From assembly GCF_052857255.1 (NCBI RefSeq), contig NC_135505.1, positions 62,847,649 through 62,911,648 of the forward strand: a DNA stretch of 64,000 nt, in the 5' to 3' direction. The DNA is from Amblyomma americanum. Taxonomy: Eukaryota; Arthropoda; Arachnida; Ixodida; Ixodidae. Under the pieces are notes generated by a model. That model saw only the letters and a list, made by a program, of their open reading frames with translations, did no database searches and was not told where the DNA came from. The translations under genes were made by a program, and so were the position numbers. Positions 23,946-34,475 of the stretch are shown one piece after another (within the stretch, counting starts at the first letter, position 1; each line of letters opens with the position of its first letter).

Positions 23946-24447
23946 AATGCCATTGTAAACATGTCTTGTGTTCCTGGCTTCTTAAAAGTAGCAGGTGTTC
24001 TTGAGAAACTAAATTTGGATCCACTGCTTTGGTTTATTATATGATATCATTCAGCCAGAAGGCTGAGTTTTTTTCTCATTATTTGGGAGCATCAATATCC
24101 TCGTCCAGCCAAGGAAGGCTGCTGAAGTTACCCGGCCTTCTTTAAAGCTTTTGCTATAAGCCATTTATAAAATTTTTTCCCTCTTATTATTGGGCAGAAC
24201 AAACTAACCTTTTAAGCCCTCTACACAACCATATTTGTTTATATATTAGTAAATATCTGCAGAGAACAATTTCTTGATACTTTTATCTTAGCTGCTTATG
24301 CGCCGTTAAACCCAACACAACACAACAAATCCAAATTCGGTCTTCGCCTGAAGGTGGCGACAAATGCAGAGTAGCCATGCCCCACTGCTGGCACCTTTGT
24401 AAATATGTACATACACCAAGTGCTATCTTTTAGCTGCAATATATTTT

Positions 24448-24795
24448 ACCCGCCGCGGTGGTTCAGTGGTTAGGGCGCACGACTACTGATCCGGAGTTCC
24501 CGGATTCGAACCCGACTGCGGAGGCTGCGTTTTTATGAATTCAAAACGCTAAAGCGCGGCCACGTTTCGATGGAGGCGGAACGCTAAGGCGCCCATGCGC
24601 TGTGCAAATGTCAGTGCACTTGGAGATCCCCAGGTGGCGTAAATTATTCAAGAGCCCTCAACTACAGCACCTCTTTCTTCTTTTCCTCTCTTAGTCCCTC
24701 CATTATACCTTCCCTTAAAGCGCGGTTCAGGTATCCGCCGAGACGTGAGACTGATACTTCGCCATTTCCTCTCCCCAAAAACCTATTTTTCTGCG
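24448..24795 (+). mobile_element. tRNA-derived SINE, Ruka-like type 1, full length
   Basis: It begins CCCGCCGCGGTGGTTCAGTGG (tRNA-like A-box region) and has a B-box GATTCGAACCC at about 24,503. The body reads GAGGCTGCGTTTTTATG and GATCCCCAGGTGG. It ends AAAGCGCGGTTCAGGTATCC, then CCATTTCCTCTCCCCAAAAACC. It is the same family as the minus-strand copy at 2,996. Confidence 0.9.
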
Positions 24796-25059
24796 ATTTT
24801 TTCACACACACGCCGCTGAAACTGTTAATGCTAAGTGATATTTTAGAATGCAAGAGCTACTTTATTCAACTCAAATGACGAGACCTACTTTCGTAAGTGC
24901 ATATCTGTCGAGTTTTAGCGATAAATAAACGGCTTTCTTAAGCGGCAATCTTCATAGACAAGAAAATCGCTCTCTATGCGATAGAACTACATATATTCGT
25001 GTTTTGACTTTAAATATACAGTTGAAAATCAGTGGGACATCATCCTTCTGCCTTGAACT

Positions 25060-26470
25060 CTAGAATCTGACGGGCACCCGTCTGGTCGGGATGGTGCATG
25101 ACGAAAGTAGAAGGCGCCGACCACAAGAAAGGATCAGATGACGTTTCGGCTCCCCCACGGCAGCCTTGTTCACAATGAGGCATAACGTAGCTTCGCCGTT
25201 TACGTATACACGGCGCACGAGTGAACCCAGGCGCCTGGCGTAGATTGGCGGAAAGTTTCCGTCATTTCGATTAAGCGTTTGCGATGTCGTCTGAAGAATA
25301 ATAGATTCCGATAGAGCCGTGACTCCCCGTACTTTTTTTATGCAATCACACGTGCCTCTGCCCAGTTTGTTGTGCGTGGCTGACACCGAGTGCTCGGCAA
25401 GCGCATTTTTTCTGACGTCACTCTCGTGATCACGTATTCTTTGCTCAAAGTAACCCGACTGGCCGATATACACTGACGGGCACTCCGCACATGGTATGGA
25501 ATACACGACACCTGGGAACCTTTCCTTCTTCAGCTGGTCTTTGGCAGGCACAAGCTGACTCCTCAGTTTTCTAGCTGGCACATGCGCGGTAGGACCGCAA
25601 TATGCGCACCAAAGATACGCTGATGCCAAGAACATAGGAAATCGCGGCTCGTTTCTGGGCAGCGGGATTAGCCTGCAGCCTGGGACGTTCGATTTGGCGC
25701 TGTACAGATTCCATGACGTGTACAGTATAGCCACAAATGGACAAGTCACGCCGTGCGCGCACATCTTCAGCAATCCGGTCTTCTCCCCTGGAACAGATTT
25801 TTTTTCGTCGGAGGAGCGATGACACAACAGAACGTCTCTGGCAATCAGGGCGAACGGACCTAAAATAGAGGTACCGGCTGGTGTGCGTGCGTTTTCTGTA
25901 AACGGAGAAATTTAGATCTGATGACTGTCTGGAAACGAGCATATCTAAAAACTGGAGGCGGCCGTCGATTTCCTCTTCAACGGTGAACGGTTGAGGTGAA
26001 TAGTAACGTCATGTAGTGCTTCTTTCTTCAGGATGCAAAAGCAGTCGTCCACGTACCTCATGAACACTTTTTGAACAAGCGTGAAAGAGACAAGAGCTCG
26101 GCCTCCGATTTCATCTATGGCCAAGTTAGCGCCTTTCACGGAAATCGATGCACCCATGGCAGATCCGTGAGTATGCCTGACCGGGACAACCTCAAAAATG
26201 ACGTACGTGTTTGACATGCACAATCTGAGAAGGCGGGTCAGGCCATGCACATCTATCGGAGTTCTTTCTGGCAGTGATGGGTCTGATTCCAAGACGATGG
26301 TGCATAATTGCACGGCAAGGTGATTCGGCGCACTTGTGAAGAGTCATTTTGCGTCGAATGATGCCACGATTTCTCAGGCGTTAATTTTAAGGTTTCAATC
26401 TTTTCGATGAAGTGCTGGGTGTTGCGTAAGTGCGTTGGGCTCCTGCCGACTGCGATAAAGCTGCGATAAA
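25060..26470 (-). pseudogene. Penelope-like element 1: RT and GIY-YIG endonuclease
   Basis: Minus-strand reading begins with RT fragments (about 26,470-26,320, frameshifted). The frame 26,313-25,945 shows LESDPSLPERTPIDVHGLTR, HGSAMGASISVKGANLA and FMRYVDDCFCIL, the Penelope-type palm with YVDD intact. After a frameshift, LVSRQSSDLNFSVYRKRTHT and YLYF follow. The last part (25,827-25,060) holds the GIY-YIG nuclease domain: GVVYSIPCAECPSVYIGQSG, then FEQRIRDHESDV and SESIIL. These elements use the nuclease to nick target DNA for primed reverse transcription. The copy lacks its 5' part and carries frameshifts. Confidence 0.85.
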
Positions 26471-26517
26471 GCGTAATTCATTTTGATTTGTGGGTGAAGA
26501 AACTGTTTATTCACCTA

Positions 26518-26760
26518 TGCGACGTAGATGTAGAACATCCGCCTCACATGCAATAAGACCGGGGCTCGAATCCCGGTTGCGCACAATTCTGCAACGTGTT
26601 TAAAATAAAACAGCCCGTGTCGATCGAGTTGTATAACCAGGCCTGGGGTGCAGCGGGATCTTGGTGACCAGATCTGAGAACACAGTTCCTCATTAGAACA
26701 GGATTTGGCCACCCTGGTATAAATCTTGGCCACATTCTCCCATATGAAAAAACCGCTTAA
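26518..26760 (+). mobile_element. tRNA-like leader contiguous with an RTE LINE
   Basis: A tRNA-like segment has GCGACGTAGATGTAGAACAT at the head, TCCGCCTCACATGC in the anticodon-arm position and a B-box GGGCTCGAATCCC at about 26,565. It runs without a break into GTTTAAAATAAAACAGCCCG and the sequence leading to the RTE start codon at 26,876. As recalled from other tick RTE copies, this head is normally part of the LINE leader. It could instead be an independent SINE that shares the region. Confidence 0.6.
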
Positions 26761-27690
26761 ACAACGGCCTTCAGTCTCCAGCGCCTGCGGAGGAACTGAC
26801 CAAGGCGGCTGCCAGACCGGTGACGCAGCGGAGGGTGTTAAGATTCTCTTGCTCCACATAGACCACCACTGTAAAATGAACCTGGCAACTTTTAACAACC
26901 TTATCCAGTGAGGCTAGTCTAGCACTGTTGTTAGAGGAACTAGCGGGTATTAAACGGGATATCAGACGGCTTTGTGAGGTTAGGAGGACAGAAGAAAGAA
27001 GCGTATACAGAGTTAAAGGGCGGACAGGTACTAGGCTATCGGGAAATAGCGGATACACAAGAACAAGCTGTGGGATTCCTCATCAATCGGGATTTATATG
27101 GCAACATAGAGGATTCAACATTATTAAACGGAGGGTGGAAGCTATCGTAATTAGGCTTAAGAAAGGGTACAAACTGTACGTTGTACAAGGCTACACGTCT
27201 ACATCTTATTTTGATGAAGAGTTGGTAGAAAGCTTCTATGAAGACGTGGAATCGGCAGTGAGCAAAGTAAAAACACAGTACACCGTGCTGACGGACGATT
27301 TCAATGCCAAGGTAAGGAAGAAGCAGAGCAGAGACCAGAAATTTGGTGACTATGGAACAGGCTGCACGAATAGCAGGTGGGAGATGTTAGTAGAGTTCGC
27401 AGATAGAAATAAGTTACAGTTCATGATTACCTTCTTCAGCACACAATAAAAAAAATGGATGTTGAACAGCCCCAATGGTAAAGCTAGAAATGAAATAGAC
27501 TATATAGCATGCGCTTACCCTGGCATCGTACAGGATGTGGAGGTGCTTGGTAAGGTGTGTTGTAGCGACCACAGGATGGTAATGTCTCGAATCAGCTAAG
27601 ACTTCAAGAGAGAACGAAAAAATATATTGAAGCGGATGCCCACTAACGAGTTATCGGTTACGGAGAAAGTAGAATAATTCAGGTAATCGT
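26518..27690 (+). mobile_element. RTE-type LINE, 5' part with endonuclease domain (broken)
   Basis: Translation would start at ATG 26,876 (MNLATFNNLI) but is interrupted at once. A shifted frame continues LLEELAGIKRDIRRLCEVRR, then an APE-type endonuclease with VEAIVIRLKKGYKLYVVQGY, TDDFNAKV (GDFNAKV expected) and ARNEIDYIACAYP, then CSDHRMVMSRI. In ticks such sequences are often mis-annotated as craniofacial development protein 2-like genes. Several stops and frameshifts are present. The match to RTE stops near 27,690, where other repeats begin. Confidence 0.8.
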
Positions 27691-27744
27691 TACAGAACAG
27701 ATGTTCGCCTTTAAGTGAGGATGACTGAAAGCTTTTTTGTTAGC

Positions 27745-27928
27745 CCGAAAAACATGGCCGTGGTGGTCGAATTCCAGTAGAGGCGAAATTATAGAGCCAG
27801 TGTACTGTGCGCTGCCAGTGCATGTTAAAAACCCATGGTGGACTAAATTTCCTAAGCCCTTCACTACGTTGTCCATCATAGCCTGAGTCGCTTTGAGATG
27901 TTCCAAGCAATAAATCGAATCTCTTCGT
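27745..27928 (+). mobile_element. SINE type 2, 5'-truncated
   Basis: The stretch GGCCGTGGTGGTCGAATTCC matches the body of the type 2 SINE at 39,983. It is followed by GCATGTTAAAAACCCATGGTGG, CCCTTCACTACG and the tail ATCATAGCCTGAGTCGCTTTG. The tRNA-like head is missing or eroded. Its 3' loop sequence matches the end of LINE copies B and C. Confidence 0.75.
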
Positions 27929-28010
27929 TAGCCTCCACGTTTCTGCCCCATGTGTGCGTACCAGTAAGACTCAGCTGTTGCATACTTTAATCTTGAGGGA
28001 TATTGGTCAA
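27905..28010 (-). mobile_element. Small antisense RTE fragment
   Basis: Minus-strand translation gives VLLVRTHGAETWRLTKR, close to the RTE segment YGAETWKLT also seen near 32,915 on the plus strand. Only about 100 bp is recognisable. It lies between plus-strand RTE endonuclease and RT pieces, so the region has been rearranged. Confidence 0.5.
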
Positions 28011-28139
28011 CTGTCATCGCTAAGCTTTGTTAATCCGCCCCTTTAAAACTGGCAAAGGTAGACAAAATGTCGAAGGAGAGACGTCCGGTTTTGCTAGAAA
28101 GCCTAGCCACCCTGTATACGCAATGCTTTATGGCCTAGA

Positions 28140-28610
28140 GCGGACCAGAGCCTTCGAAAAACGGTAATATTATCTTAATTATTAAGGAGACGCAAGGGCT
28201 TGAGAAAGTACTGGTCGATCAGCTTAATGTTCGTTGCCTACAAAGTATTTACTAGGCAATCGCTAAAAGAGTCAGAGCAACCTTATACTTCACTCAACTA
28301 AACGAACAGGCAGCCTTTCGTACAGGATATTCCACAGAAGATCATAGTCACACTATCGCTCAGGCGGTAGAGAAATGCGCGGAATGTAACCAACCACTAT
28401 ACATGACCATTATTTATTACGAGAAAGCATTTGGCTCAGTGGAAAGCTCGGCAGTGATGCAGGCATTGTGTAACCAGTGTGTGGAAGAGCCCTATTTGAA
28501 AATACTGGAAGATATCTATAGCAACTGCACAGCTACCATAGTCCTGAATTGAGCAATAAAATTACAATAAGGAATGGCGTAAGGCAGAAAGACAAGATTC
28601 TACGTGCTTA
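28140..28610 (+). mobile_element. RTE-type LINE, reverse transcriptase fragment
   Basis: Plus-strand translation shows LNEQAAFRTGYSTEDHSHTI, QAVEKCAECNQPLYMT and IIYYEKAFGSVESSAVMQAL, then ILEDIYSNCTATI. This is the RTE RT motif 2 to motif A region, with the motif A aspartate changed (IYYEKAF instead of IDYEKAF). It ends in IRNGVRQKD, the GVRQGD block, mutated. The YADD motif and everything after it are absent. It may be the continuation of the RTE part at 26,518. Confidence 0.75.
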
Positions 28611-29139
28611 AAAAAATTCAGTAAGTAGCTCCTCTCAGACAATGCAAGTTACTCAGGCCAAAGGACTGGCGGCTTAGTCCATATGTCTTTCCTTACGACC
28701 ATAATTTACATTTGTAGTCTTTAGTTAGTGTGTGCACTCAAAGCGTTGGAGGATTCAGGTAAAGAATTACGATGATATATCAAGTGAGAGTAGGTTCTCA
28801 AGACACTTTTGAATCTAATGTTATTGAACATACCAAATATGTATATAACCACGCTGAGGGCGTTATTGATTTTCTATCGATGGTCTGCGAAGATTAACGT
28901 GAACATTGTGCTTTAAAATTCAGCTAACTAATATGAATGGAAAGCCTCCACTCAGACTACACAGTGCATGATATCTTTCCATCCATTGAGAACGTGTTTT
29001 GTGCTGCACGCTATATACTCTACAAGAAAAGGCAGGTTTACGATTGAAAAATTGTTTTGCAGTCGGTAAAAAAAAAATCCCATGTTACTATTGTTAAAAC
29101 GCAAATCATAGTGGAGTTTATTTTCTGCTTTAAGTGTTT
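28611..29139. other. No gene recognised
   Basis: AT-rich sequence between LINE fragments. No open frame with a domain and no repeat boundary was seen. Confidence 0.4.
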
Positions 29140-30120
29140 TATTTATTTATTTACACCCCAAAAGTCCTCAAGGAGTCATTATGTGAGGGGTGGGCTCACA
29201 TAAGTATGAAGAAATTATTTCTTTGCTTTATGCCTTGAAGCGGCCAGGGGTGTTGTGTAGTACAGTTTCTGTTGTCAAATTATTCCGCTCTCTGACAGCC
29301 TGGATGAAGATTTTCTTGAGATGCACAGAGGTGGATGCACTGTTCTTTTTCGGGTGGTTAATACGGTGTGAGTAGCGGTGGGCCAGGAGTGATGGCGAGT
29401 GTTCTGAGGGGTGAAATGTAGAATTTCTCTTCAAGACAAAGTCTGGTTATCATTCGGCGCGATTCAAGGCTGAGGAAGTTAGCTTGCTGTCTAATAATGT
29501 AACGCTAGTGTTGTAAGAATAATACGAATAAACGGAACGCACTGTAAGATTCCAGGCAGATTGCAGAGCTTTGTGAAGCTTGACTTGATGAGGGACACAG
29601 ATGGCAGAATGCATAATCAGTTTCCGCCTTAATAAAGTTAAATAGGCAGTTAGTTTTACTGAATGTGGAGCAAGTCATATGTGGGGTTTAGGTAGCCTAG
29701 GACCCGGTTAGCATCACTATTTATATTCATAATGTGGACGGTCAAAGTCAGATCGGGTGCTAGGCTCACTCCTAGGTATTTGTATGATGGTGCGTGTTCT
29801 ATCGCGCTGCTGCGTGTACGTTAATTTGAGGGATGATACGACTGAAGACAATGAAACGAGCCATGAGTTGTCTTATTAGCATTCAAGGATATGAACTAAA
29901 TAAGGCGCCAATATTCTTCGAGTTCTATGTCACTTTCCTGATGAAATGAGTCACTGTTTCCAGAGATGCTCCCGTATATGACGCAGTCCTTTCCGAACAG
30001 CCTAACAGCCGATGACAAATTACTAGTAAGACCTTTAATGAATAATAAATATTGTATAGGGCCTAAAACGACACCTTGCGACTAACTTTGATAAGCTTTG
30101 TGTCGTATGCAGAGATGTGA
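29140..30120 (-). mobile_element. Jockey-like LINE, degraded RT C-terminal half
   Basis: Read on the minus strand, scattered frames give SERTASYTGASLETVTHF (from the region after motif C) and IERAPSYKYLGVSL-like sequence. These are followed by VMLTG, ANFLSLESRRMITRLCL, HRYSHRINHPKK and FIQAVRERNNL (KEWNNLP expected). The copy is full of stops and frameshifts. Its 3' end is an (ATAA)n tail seen as TTTATTTATTTA at about 29,140. It is 5'-truncated and old. Confidence 0.7.
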
Positions 30121-30204
30121 AAATTTGGCTTGCACTTCAAAAAGTTTGAGTGGTAATTTCGTTTCTTTGTTGGGTATATTTATATATGCGCATTGTGAAT
30201 TACT

Positions 30205-30655
30205 TGATTGATTGATTCAATTTTATTTCTCAACATTCATACAAGGGATGCTTGTGAAAACATCTGGATCTCTAGCTAAAAGCTAGTGGGGATCCATGCA
30301 ATTCAGTTTCAAAGAAAATTGCAGGCATAACTAAAATTAATTACATACATATAAAAGCTCATGAAATTAGAAATACATAAATGGGTACATAGAGCAACAA
30401 TATTCAGAGCACCAAGCCTCTTTTACAAACGCATACAAACACTCAAAAATACATGAAAATAAAAAACGCTGGCTTCACTCATTGTTTATAATATTTCTTC
30501 AATGACTCAGGAAGAGTTTTACTATGTTTGAGTTCCCTTGGAAGCTTTTTCCACGGCTTAATACCAACATGGGCCATCCTTCTTTCTCCATAGACATTTT
30601 TCGTTTTCGGAAGAAGGAAATTTCTATGAGTGGCGTTGCAAGTGCATAGTGGTTT
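30205..30655 (-). mobile_element. LINE 3' terminus, Jockey/CR1 group
   Basis: The minus strand encodes KTKNVYGERRMAHVGIKPWK, then KLPRELKHSKTLPESLKKYY and a stop. This matches the closing YG.R...Y.G...WN.LP pattern of CR1/Jockey-type ORF2. About 300 bp of AT-rich 3' UTR follows, ending in (AATC)n, visible as TTGATTGATTGATT. It is a separate family from the neighbouring 29,140 fragment. Confidence 0.6.
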
Positions 30656-30794
30656 GTTTAAACTTCTTCGTTGTTTCCTCTAAGCACAGTTTACCACTTC
30701 TAGACTGCATACGCGAGCGTCAAGGCCATGCTCTTCAGAGCACCAGTCTAAACATTGTATGTACGCAGCAAAGTGGCAAGCCACGAGAAGCACC

Positions 30795-31400
30795 AACTGT
30801 AGACCCCGTATTCACAAACCGACCTTTACGTTAACTTTCGAGGTCCTTACCTTTACGGCTCCTTTCCGGGATTCAGAAACCAACCTTGCCCTTAAACTGC
30901 ACCTTTAGCCGCCCTTTCGGACTCGGAAAAGGCGCGTTCGCAAAGGTAGCCCCTGGCCTACCTTTAGCAGCTCCTTTCGTCAATTCAACATGGCAACCGA
31001 GTACGATCGGCGACCGCTTTTCTGATTCATCAAGTTCACGGAGTAAATGGAAGAAATCGATCAGGTGCCCCATCGTGCAAAGCCGGCACGGCGAGTGCTG
31101 AGGGATTGCCAGTACCCGATGGAGCTGTCCGACGATGAGCTTCTCGCGAGGTACCGCTTTTCGAAGCCCGCCGTGCTGGAACTCTTGCCTGTGCTGCCGC
31201 TGCACCGCTGGCCTAACGGACGAGATCGCCCCGTGCCGGTGCTGCTGCGACTGCTCACCACCATTCGATTTTACGGTGCGGGAAATTTCCAAGTTGTCGC
31301 CGGCTACCCTGTCGATGTATCCTTACCGGTGGTATCGATTGTATCCGCCGTAATCCGGCACTGGTCGAGTTTCCCTAAACCGAATATATGCAAAAACTAA
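30795..31400 (+). mobile_element. PIF/Harbinger-type DNA transposon fragment
   Basis: The left end GACCCCGTATTCACAAACCG looks like a Harbinger-type terminus followed by CTTTACG-type subterminal repeats. It leads into the transposase N-terminal fragment at 31,047. No matching right terminus was found, so the copy is truncated or its right end lies outside what can be recognised. Confidence 0.5.
31047..31400 (+). pseudogene. HARBI1-like transposase, N-terminal fragment
   Basis: The frame encodes about 117 residues. The N-terminal helical region contains YPMELSDDELLARYRFSKPA, then VLELLPVLP, PVPVLLRLLTTIRFYGAGNF and QVVAGYPVDVSLPVVSIVSA, ending VIRHWSSF. This is the conserved start of HARBI1/PIF transposases, where the RF....L pattern and the FYA.G.FQ....D...S.S...R block precede the DDE nuclease. 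HARBI1-family proteins are usually about 350 residues. Here the catalytic DDE region is missing; a stop follows NICKN. Whether an intron or a truncation ends it cannot be told. Codons are GC-rich compared with the surrounding AT-rich repeats. Confidence 0.75.
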
Positions 31401-31834
31401 AGCAGGAGAGACGTGTGCGAAAACTTCGCCGGTGCGCCGCGCTGGTCGCCTCTTGCGAACTGCCGCTCAACTGCAAGCAGGGAAACACCGATCGGCAAGC
31501 ATCGATGAGCAGCTCGGCTCAAGCGCCGCCCACGGCCGGTGTCACGCTTTGAAGTTCGCACCAGAAAAAGGCAAAACATCTATGTTATCAGAAAGACTGC
31601 CTGCTATCGTCGAGCAGCGACAAAGCATGCCTGTGCAAGTAGCGAGCTTTCGGCTACACCACCACCCGCGGGGACGCCGTTGTGCGGAGCAACTGCCGGC
31701 GGCGCGGCGCCGTGGCTGATCACGTGGTTCGTCACGTGGTTGGTCATGTGGCCAAATTCCACTCGGCCAGCTGTAGCTATCACTTCACTCAAGGCTTAAC
31801 CACAGCTCAACCTCCCCCATCCCCCCCCCCATTT
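31401..31834. other. No gene recognised; GC-rich
   Basis: Short open frames on both strands lack known domains. It could hold decayed Harbinger sequence, but no DDE motif was seen. Confidence 0.4.
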
Positions 31835-32060
31835 TTTGTTGCACTCTATTAAATTGGGAATGGAAAGTGGGGATGGTTGTTGCGCTTTGTGGCAGTCCCT
31901 ATTCCCGGACGCCATTGGCCGCCGCTGCTGCCCGTGTTCTCTGGACCAGGGCGCCTCCAGGTCCGAGCTGTACAGGGCCGCCTCCCAGCTCTCCCAAGGT
32001 GGCTGACTTATAACCGCTATATGTGTATTGTACTGGCAGGCCCACACTAAGTGGAATAGG
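31835..32060 (-). mobile_element. LINE 3' terminus with C-terminal ORF2 tail
   Basis: Minus-strand reading gives PPWESWEAALYSSDL, similar to the EAWETLLQSADP tail of the LINE at 16,765. A short 3' UTR with CATTCCCAATTTAATAGAG-like sequence follows, ending in a G/C homopolymer region near 31,820. It is probably an RNase H-bearing LINE cut to its last 220 bp. A frameshift or stop is likely within it. Confidence 0.5.
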
Positions 32061-32149
32061 TCAGCATACTGCCCCCAGAATTTGCACCTGCCCGTAAATG
32101 TAGGGTTCAGGTGTTTTAGTATGGCAGAATTTAAGACCTAGTTTAGAAA

Positions 32150-32295
32150 TTAGTCCCGAGCCTTCCACTATGCTCCACTTTCTCTCTTTCTTCATTCACT
32201 CCCACCTTCCTCTTTGCCCTTATGGCGCGGTTGGGGTGTACACGGAGATTTTAGACATTTGCCATTTCCTTTCCTGAAAAACCCAAACTAATTTC
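32150..32295 (+). mobile_element. SINE type 1, 3' fragment
   Basis: GAGCCTTCCACTATGCTCC, the TTTCTCTCTTTCTTC tract, TATGGCGCGGTTGGGGTG and CCATTTCCTTTCC match the 3' half of the Ruka-like SINE at 24,448. The tRNA-like head is missing. Confidence 0.75.
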
Positions 32296-32619
32296 GTGTT
32301 GTATCTGCAGCATTATGACTCCTTGAGCAGAATGGCCTAACAACCAACAGTCAGTTGACAGCCATGTGAATGGTTTAACTCTAATTTTTATAATTTTGAG
32401 CCAGAAAGTGCTGTCTGTGGTCATCTCTAGTTATAGCTTACTGAGAGAAGCTAGCGAAATTTCAGATGAATAGCTAGGAGAAAATTCTTGCATGAGACAT
32501 CTCGATGTGCCTTCCACCAGCGCTGTGCAGCGCGGCGAGCATGACATTATCTAGACGTGTCGTTCCTTGGCGCCGGTAAAATGTTAATCGTACGCCTATG
32601 AAACAGTACTTCTTTCTTG
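32296..32619. other. No gene recognised
   Basis: AT-rich sequence between a SINE fragment and an RTE fragment; nothing identified. Confidence 0.4.
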
Positions 32620-33350
32620 AAGGTTCTTTGCATAATATACTTAAAGAACACGCCTCCTCACTATTCCAGCAAAAACCTTTTCTGCATATTACGATTGCGT
32701 ACATGTGCACTCGTACAGGTGCCGCAAGTGGTGAGAGATAACTTCTATTTATGGCAGCTATATAGTTACCGCCGTATCATAAAAGGAAAAAATTCGAAAA
32801 AGAACAATGGCGTGAAGCGCATATTGCCTGTTCTCTCAGAGCAGGAATGGAATTTACAAATATCCCTCAAGAGACAAGTATACAGCAGCTGTACCTTTCT
32901 GGGACTCACCTGTAGGGCAGAAACATGGAAGTTAACGGAAATGGCTCAGCTTAAGTTAAGGACGGCGTAGTGAGCGATGGAGAAGAAAAATGATAGGCGT
33001 AACATTAGGAGACCGGCAGCGTGCAGAGTGGGTGAGGGAACAAACGCCGGTTAATGACATACTCAGAGGAAGAAATTACGAGGAAGAAATGGGATTGAGC
33101 AGAGCATGTATTGAGAAGGCAATATAACTGCTGGACCTTTTATGGTTAACGGAGTGCATTCCAAAAGAAGGCAAGCATAGCGGGAGAGGGGGGGGGAGGC
33201 AGAAGGTCAAGTAGGCGGATAAGATTAAGAAGTTAGCGGGGATACGGTAGCTCAGGAGGCAAAGGAAAGGATTAATGAAAAAGACATGGGAGAGGCCTTT
33301 GCTTTGCAGTGAGTGTATTCGGTTTGATGATGGTGATGATGATGACACAC
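32620..33350 (+). mobile_element. RTE-type LINE, 3' part of ORF2
   Basis: Translation contains CRAETWKLTEMAQLKLRTA (the RTE YGAETW region), then MIGVTLGDRQRAEWVREQTP, NDILRGRNYEEE, GGRQKVK and the KKTWERPLL end. It is broken by stops and frameshifts. The 3' end is a GATGATGG-type repeat (about 33,328-33,346), typical of RTE LINE tails. The RT palm is absent. Confidence 0.75.
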
Positions 33351-33359
33351 TGATTCTCT

Positions 33360-34475
33360 ACTGCGTGCAGGACGGCTGAGGTCTCGACTGAGACGAATGC
33401 TTTCAACAAATCAGTGAACGTTGTATATAGGGGTTGGTTATAATTTCGCATTTCTCAATCGCCTGACTGACCGTGTCAATATAATATATGTCGAGTAGTG
33501 TTTAATGTACCGTGCATGATCATTCGGTTTAAGCCTAAGGTATTCGTGGCTCTTTAGCTTTTACCCTAGTAAATTCCTTGAAAGTAACGGACTGTGAGCT
33601 GATAGGGCGGTAATTTTTGAAATCTTTGACGTCCGGTTTGTAGGGAATTGTATGATATTAACGTACTTCCAAGCCATAAGGCATTGTGCATTCAGGGTGG
33701 CTAGTTTTTCTGGTTCAATCTCACTATCGTCCTTCAATAGATCTGCTGTTACATGATCGTCACTGGCTGCTTTAACATACTGCATTGCTCCTGAGCCTTT
33801 CTTTGCTTTCTCTTTCGTTACTGGTGGGATGTTCCTTTCGTGTGGTCTACAGCCTTTCTCGTTAACGTGCGGAGTACATTGGCTACAAAGTATTTGTGCA
33901 CGCTCTTTGCCTGTTTCAATTACATTTGCGTATTGTTATTAACATTGCTCTTTTGGTCTCTTAATGAGTTCGTCTGATTTTATCCTATGCCCTGTTTACT
34001 CTCCACCGTTTCGGTCCACGCAATTTCTTTAAAGCATGCTCGATTCAACCTATATTAAACTTCCTTTTATTCGCTATTTTGCGCTTACTTATTTTTTTGG
34101 CAGCTCTTCGAATTATATTTGTTCTGTCGTTTTAAATGCTTTTATTTTTTCATGTTTCCTAATCACATCTTTTGCCTCCTCAGAGAGCTTACCCTTATGC
34201 TCTGAAATCATCCTACCAACTACTTCTACTGCGCACTCTGCAATGATAGCTGTGAGACTGTCGTTCATTGCTTCAACATTAAGCTCGTCGTCTGCAGTTA
34301 CTGTCGAATGTGTGTTCTGCAGAGGAATCCTGAATTCATCTGCCTTACCTCATTGCCGCTAACTCGCTAACGGACTTCTGTCTCTCTTGGTTTCTTCATT
34401 ACCTCTTCATGCCTATGCTAATACTCCACCTTACCATTCTGTGGTCGTTAAAATATAACTTCCCGAAAGCTTCGT
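33360..34475 (-). mobile_element. RTE-type LINE, connector and RT N-terminal fragment
   Basis: On the minus strand, FRIPLQNTHSTVTADDELNV and AIIAECAVEVVGRMISEHKG (about 34,340-34,170) correspond to the segment between endonuclease and RT in RTE elements. Downstream, ASDDHVTADLLKDDSEI, EPEKLATLNAQCLMAWKYV and a decayed NYRPISLLS block (ITALSAHSPLLS) form the RT fingers. It abuts the plus-strand RTE tail at 33,350, so two RTE pieces face each other. Stops are frequent. Confidence 0.75.

Larger units (their letters stand above)
18560..24330 (+). mobile_element. I-group LINE, copy A (old, heavily decayed)
   Basis: It is collinear with copy C at 56,030-61,884 over almost the whole length: 5' leader (clear from about 18,597), Gag remnants, ORF2 remnants, 3' UTR and a terminal GCGCCGTTAAACCC followed by ACACAAC-type repeats. 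Stops and frameshifts are scattered throughout, so it is older than B or C. It carries a 152-bp insertion between ORF1 and ORF2. It keeps the endonuclease Glu (CLQETN) and the RT motif A Asp (VFLDMEKAY) that B and C have lost, so it helps show the ancestral residues. No convincing target-site duplication was found. Confidence 0.85.

Noticed and set aside
18540..24345. Target-site duplication for LINE copy A
   Set aside because: CAATTTCATATTCG on the left and CAAATTCGGTCTTCG on the right look loosely alike, but the match is too weak to call.
26515..26898. Minus-strand frames of 127 and 63 codons
   Set aside because: They are antisense to the tRNA-like leader and RTE 5' region.
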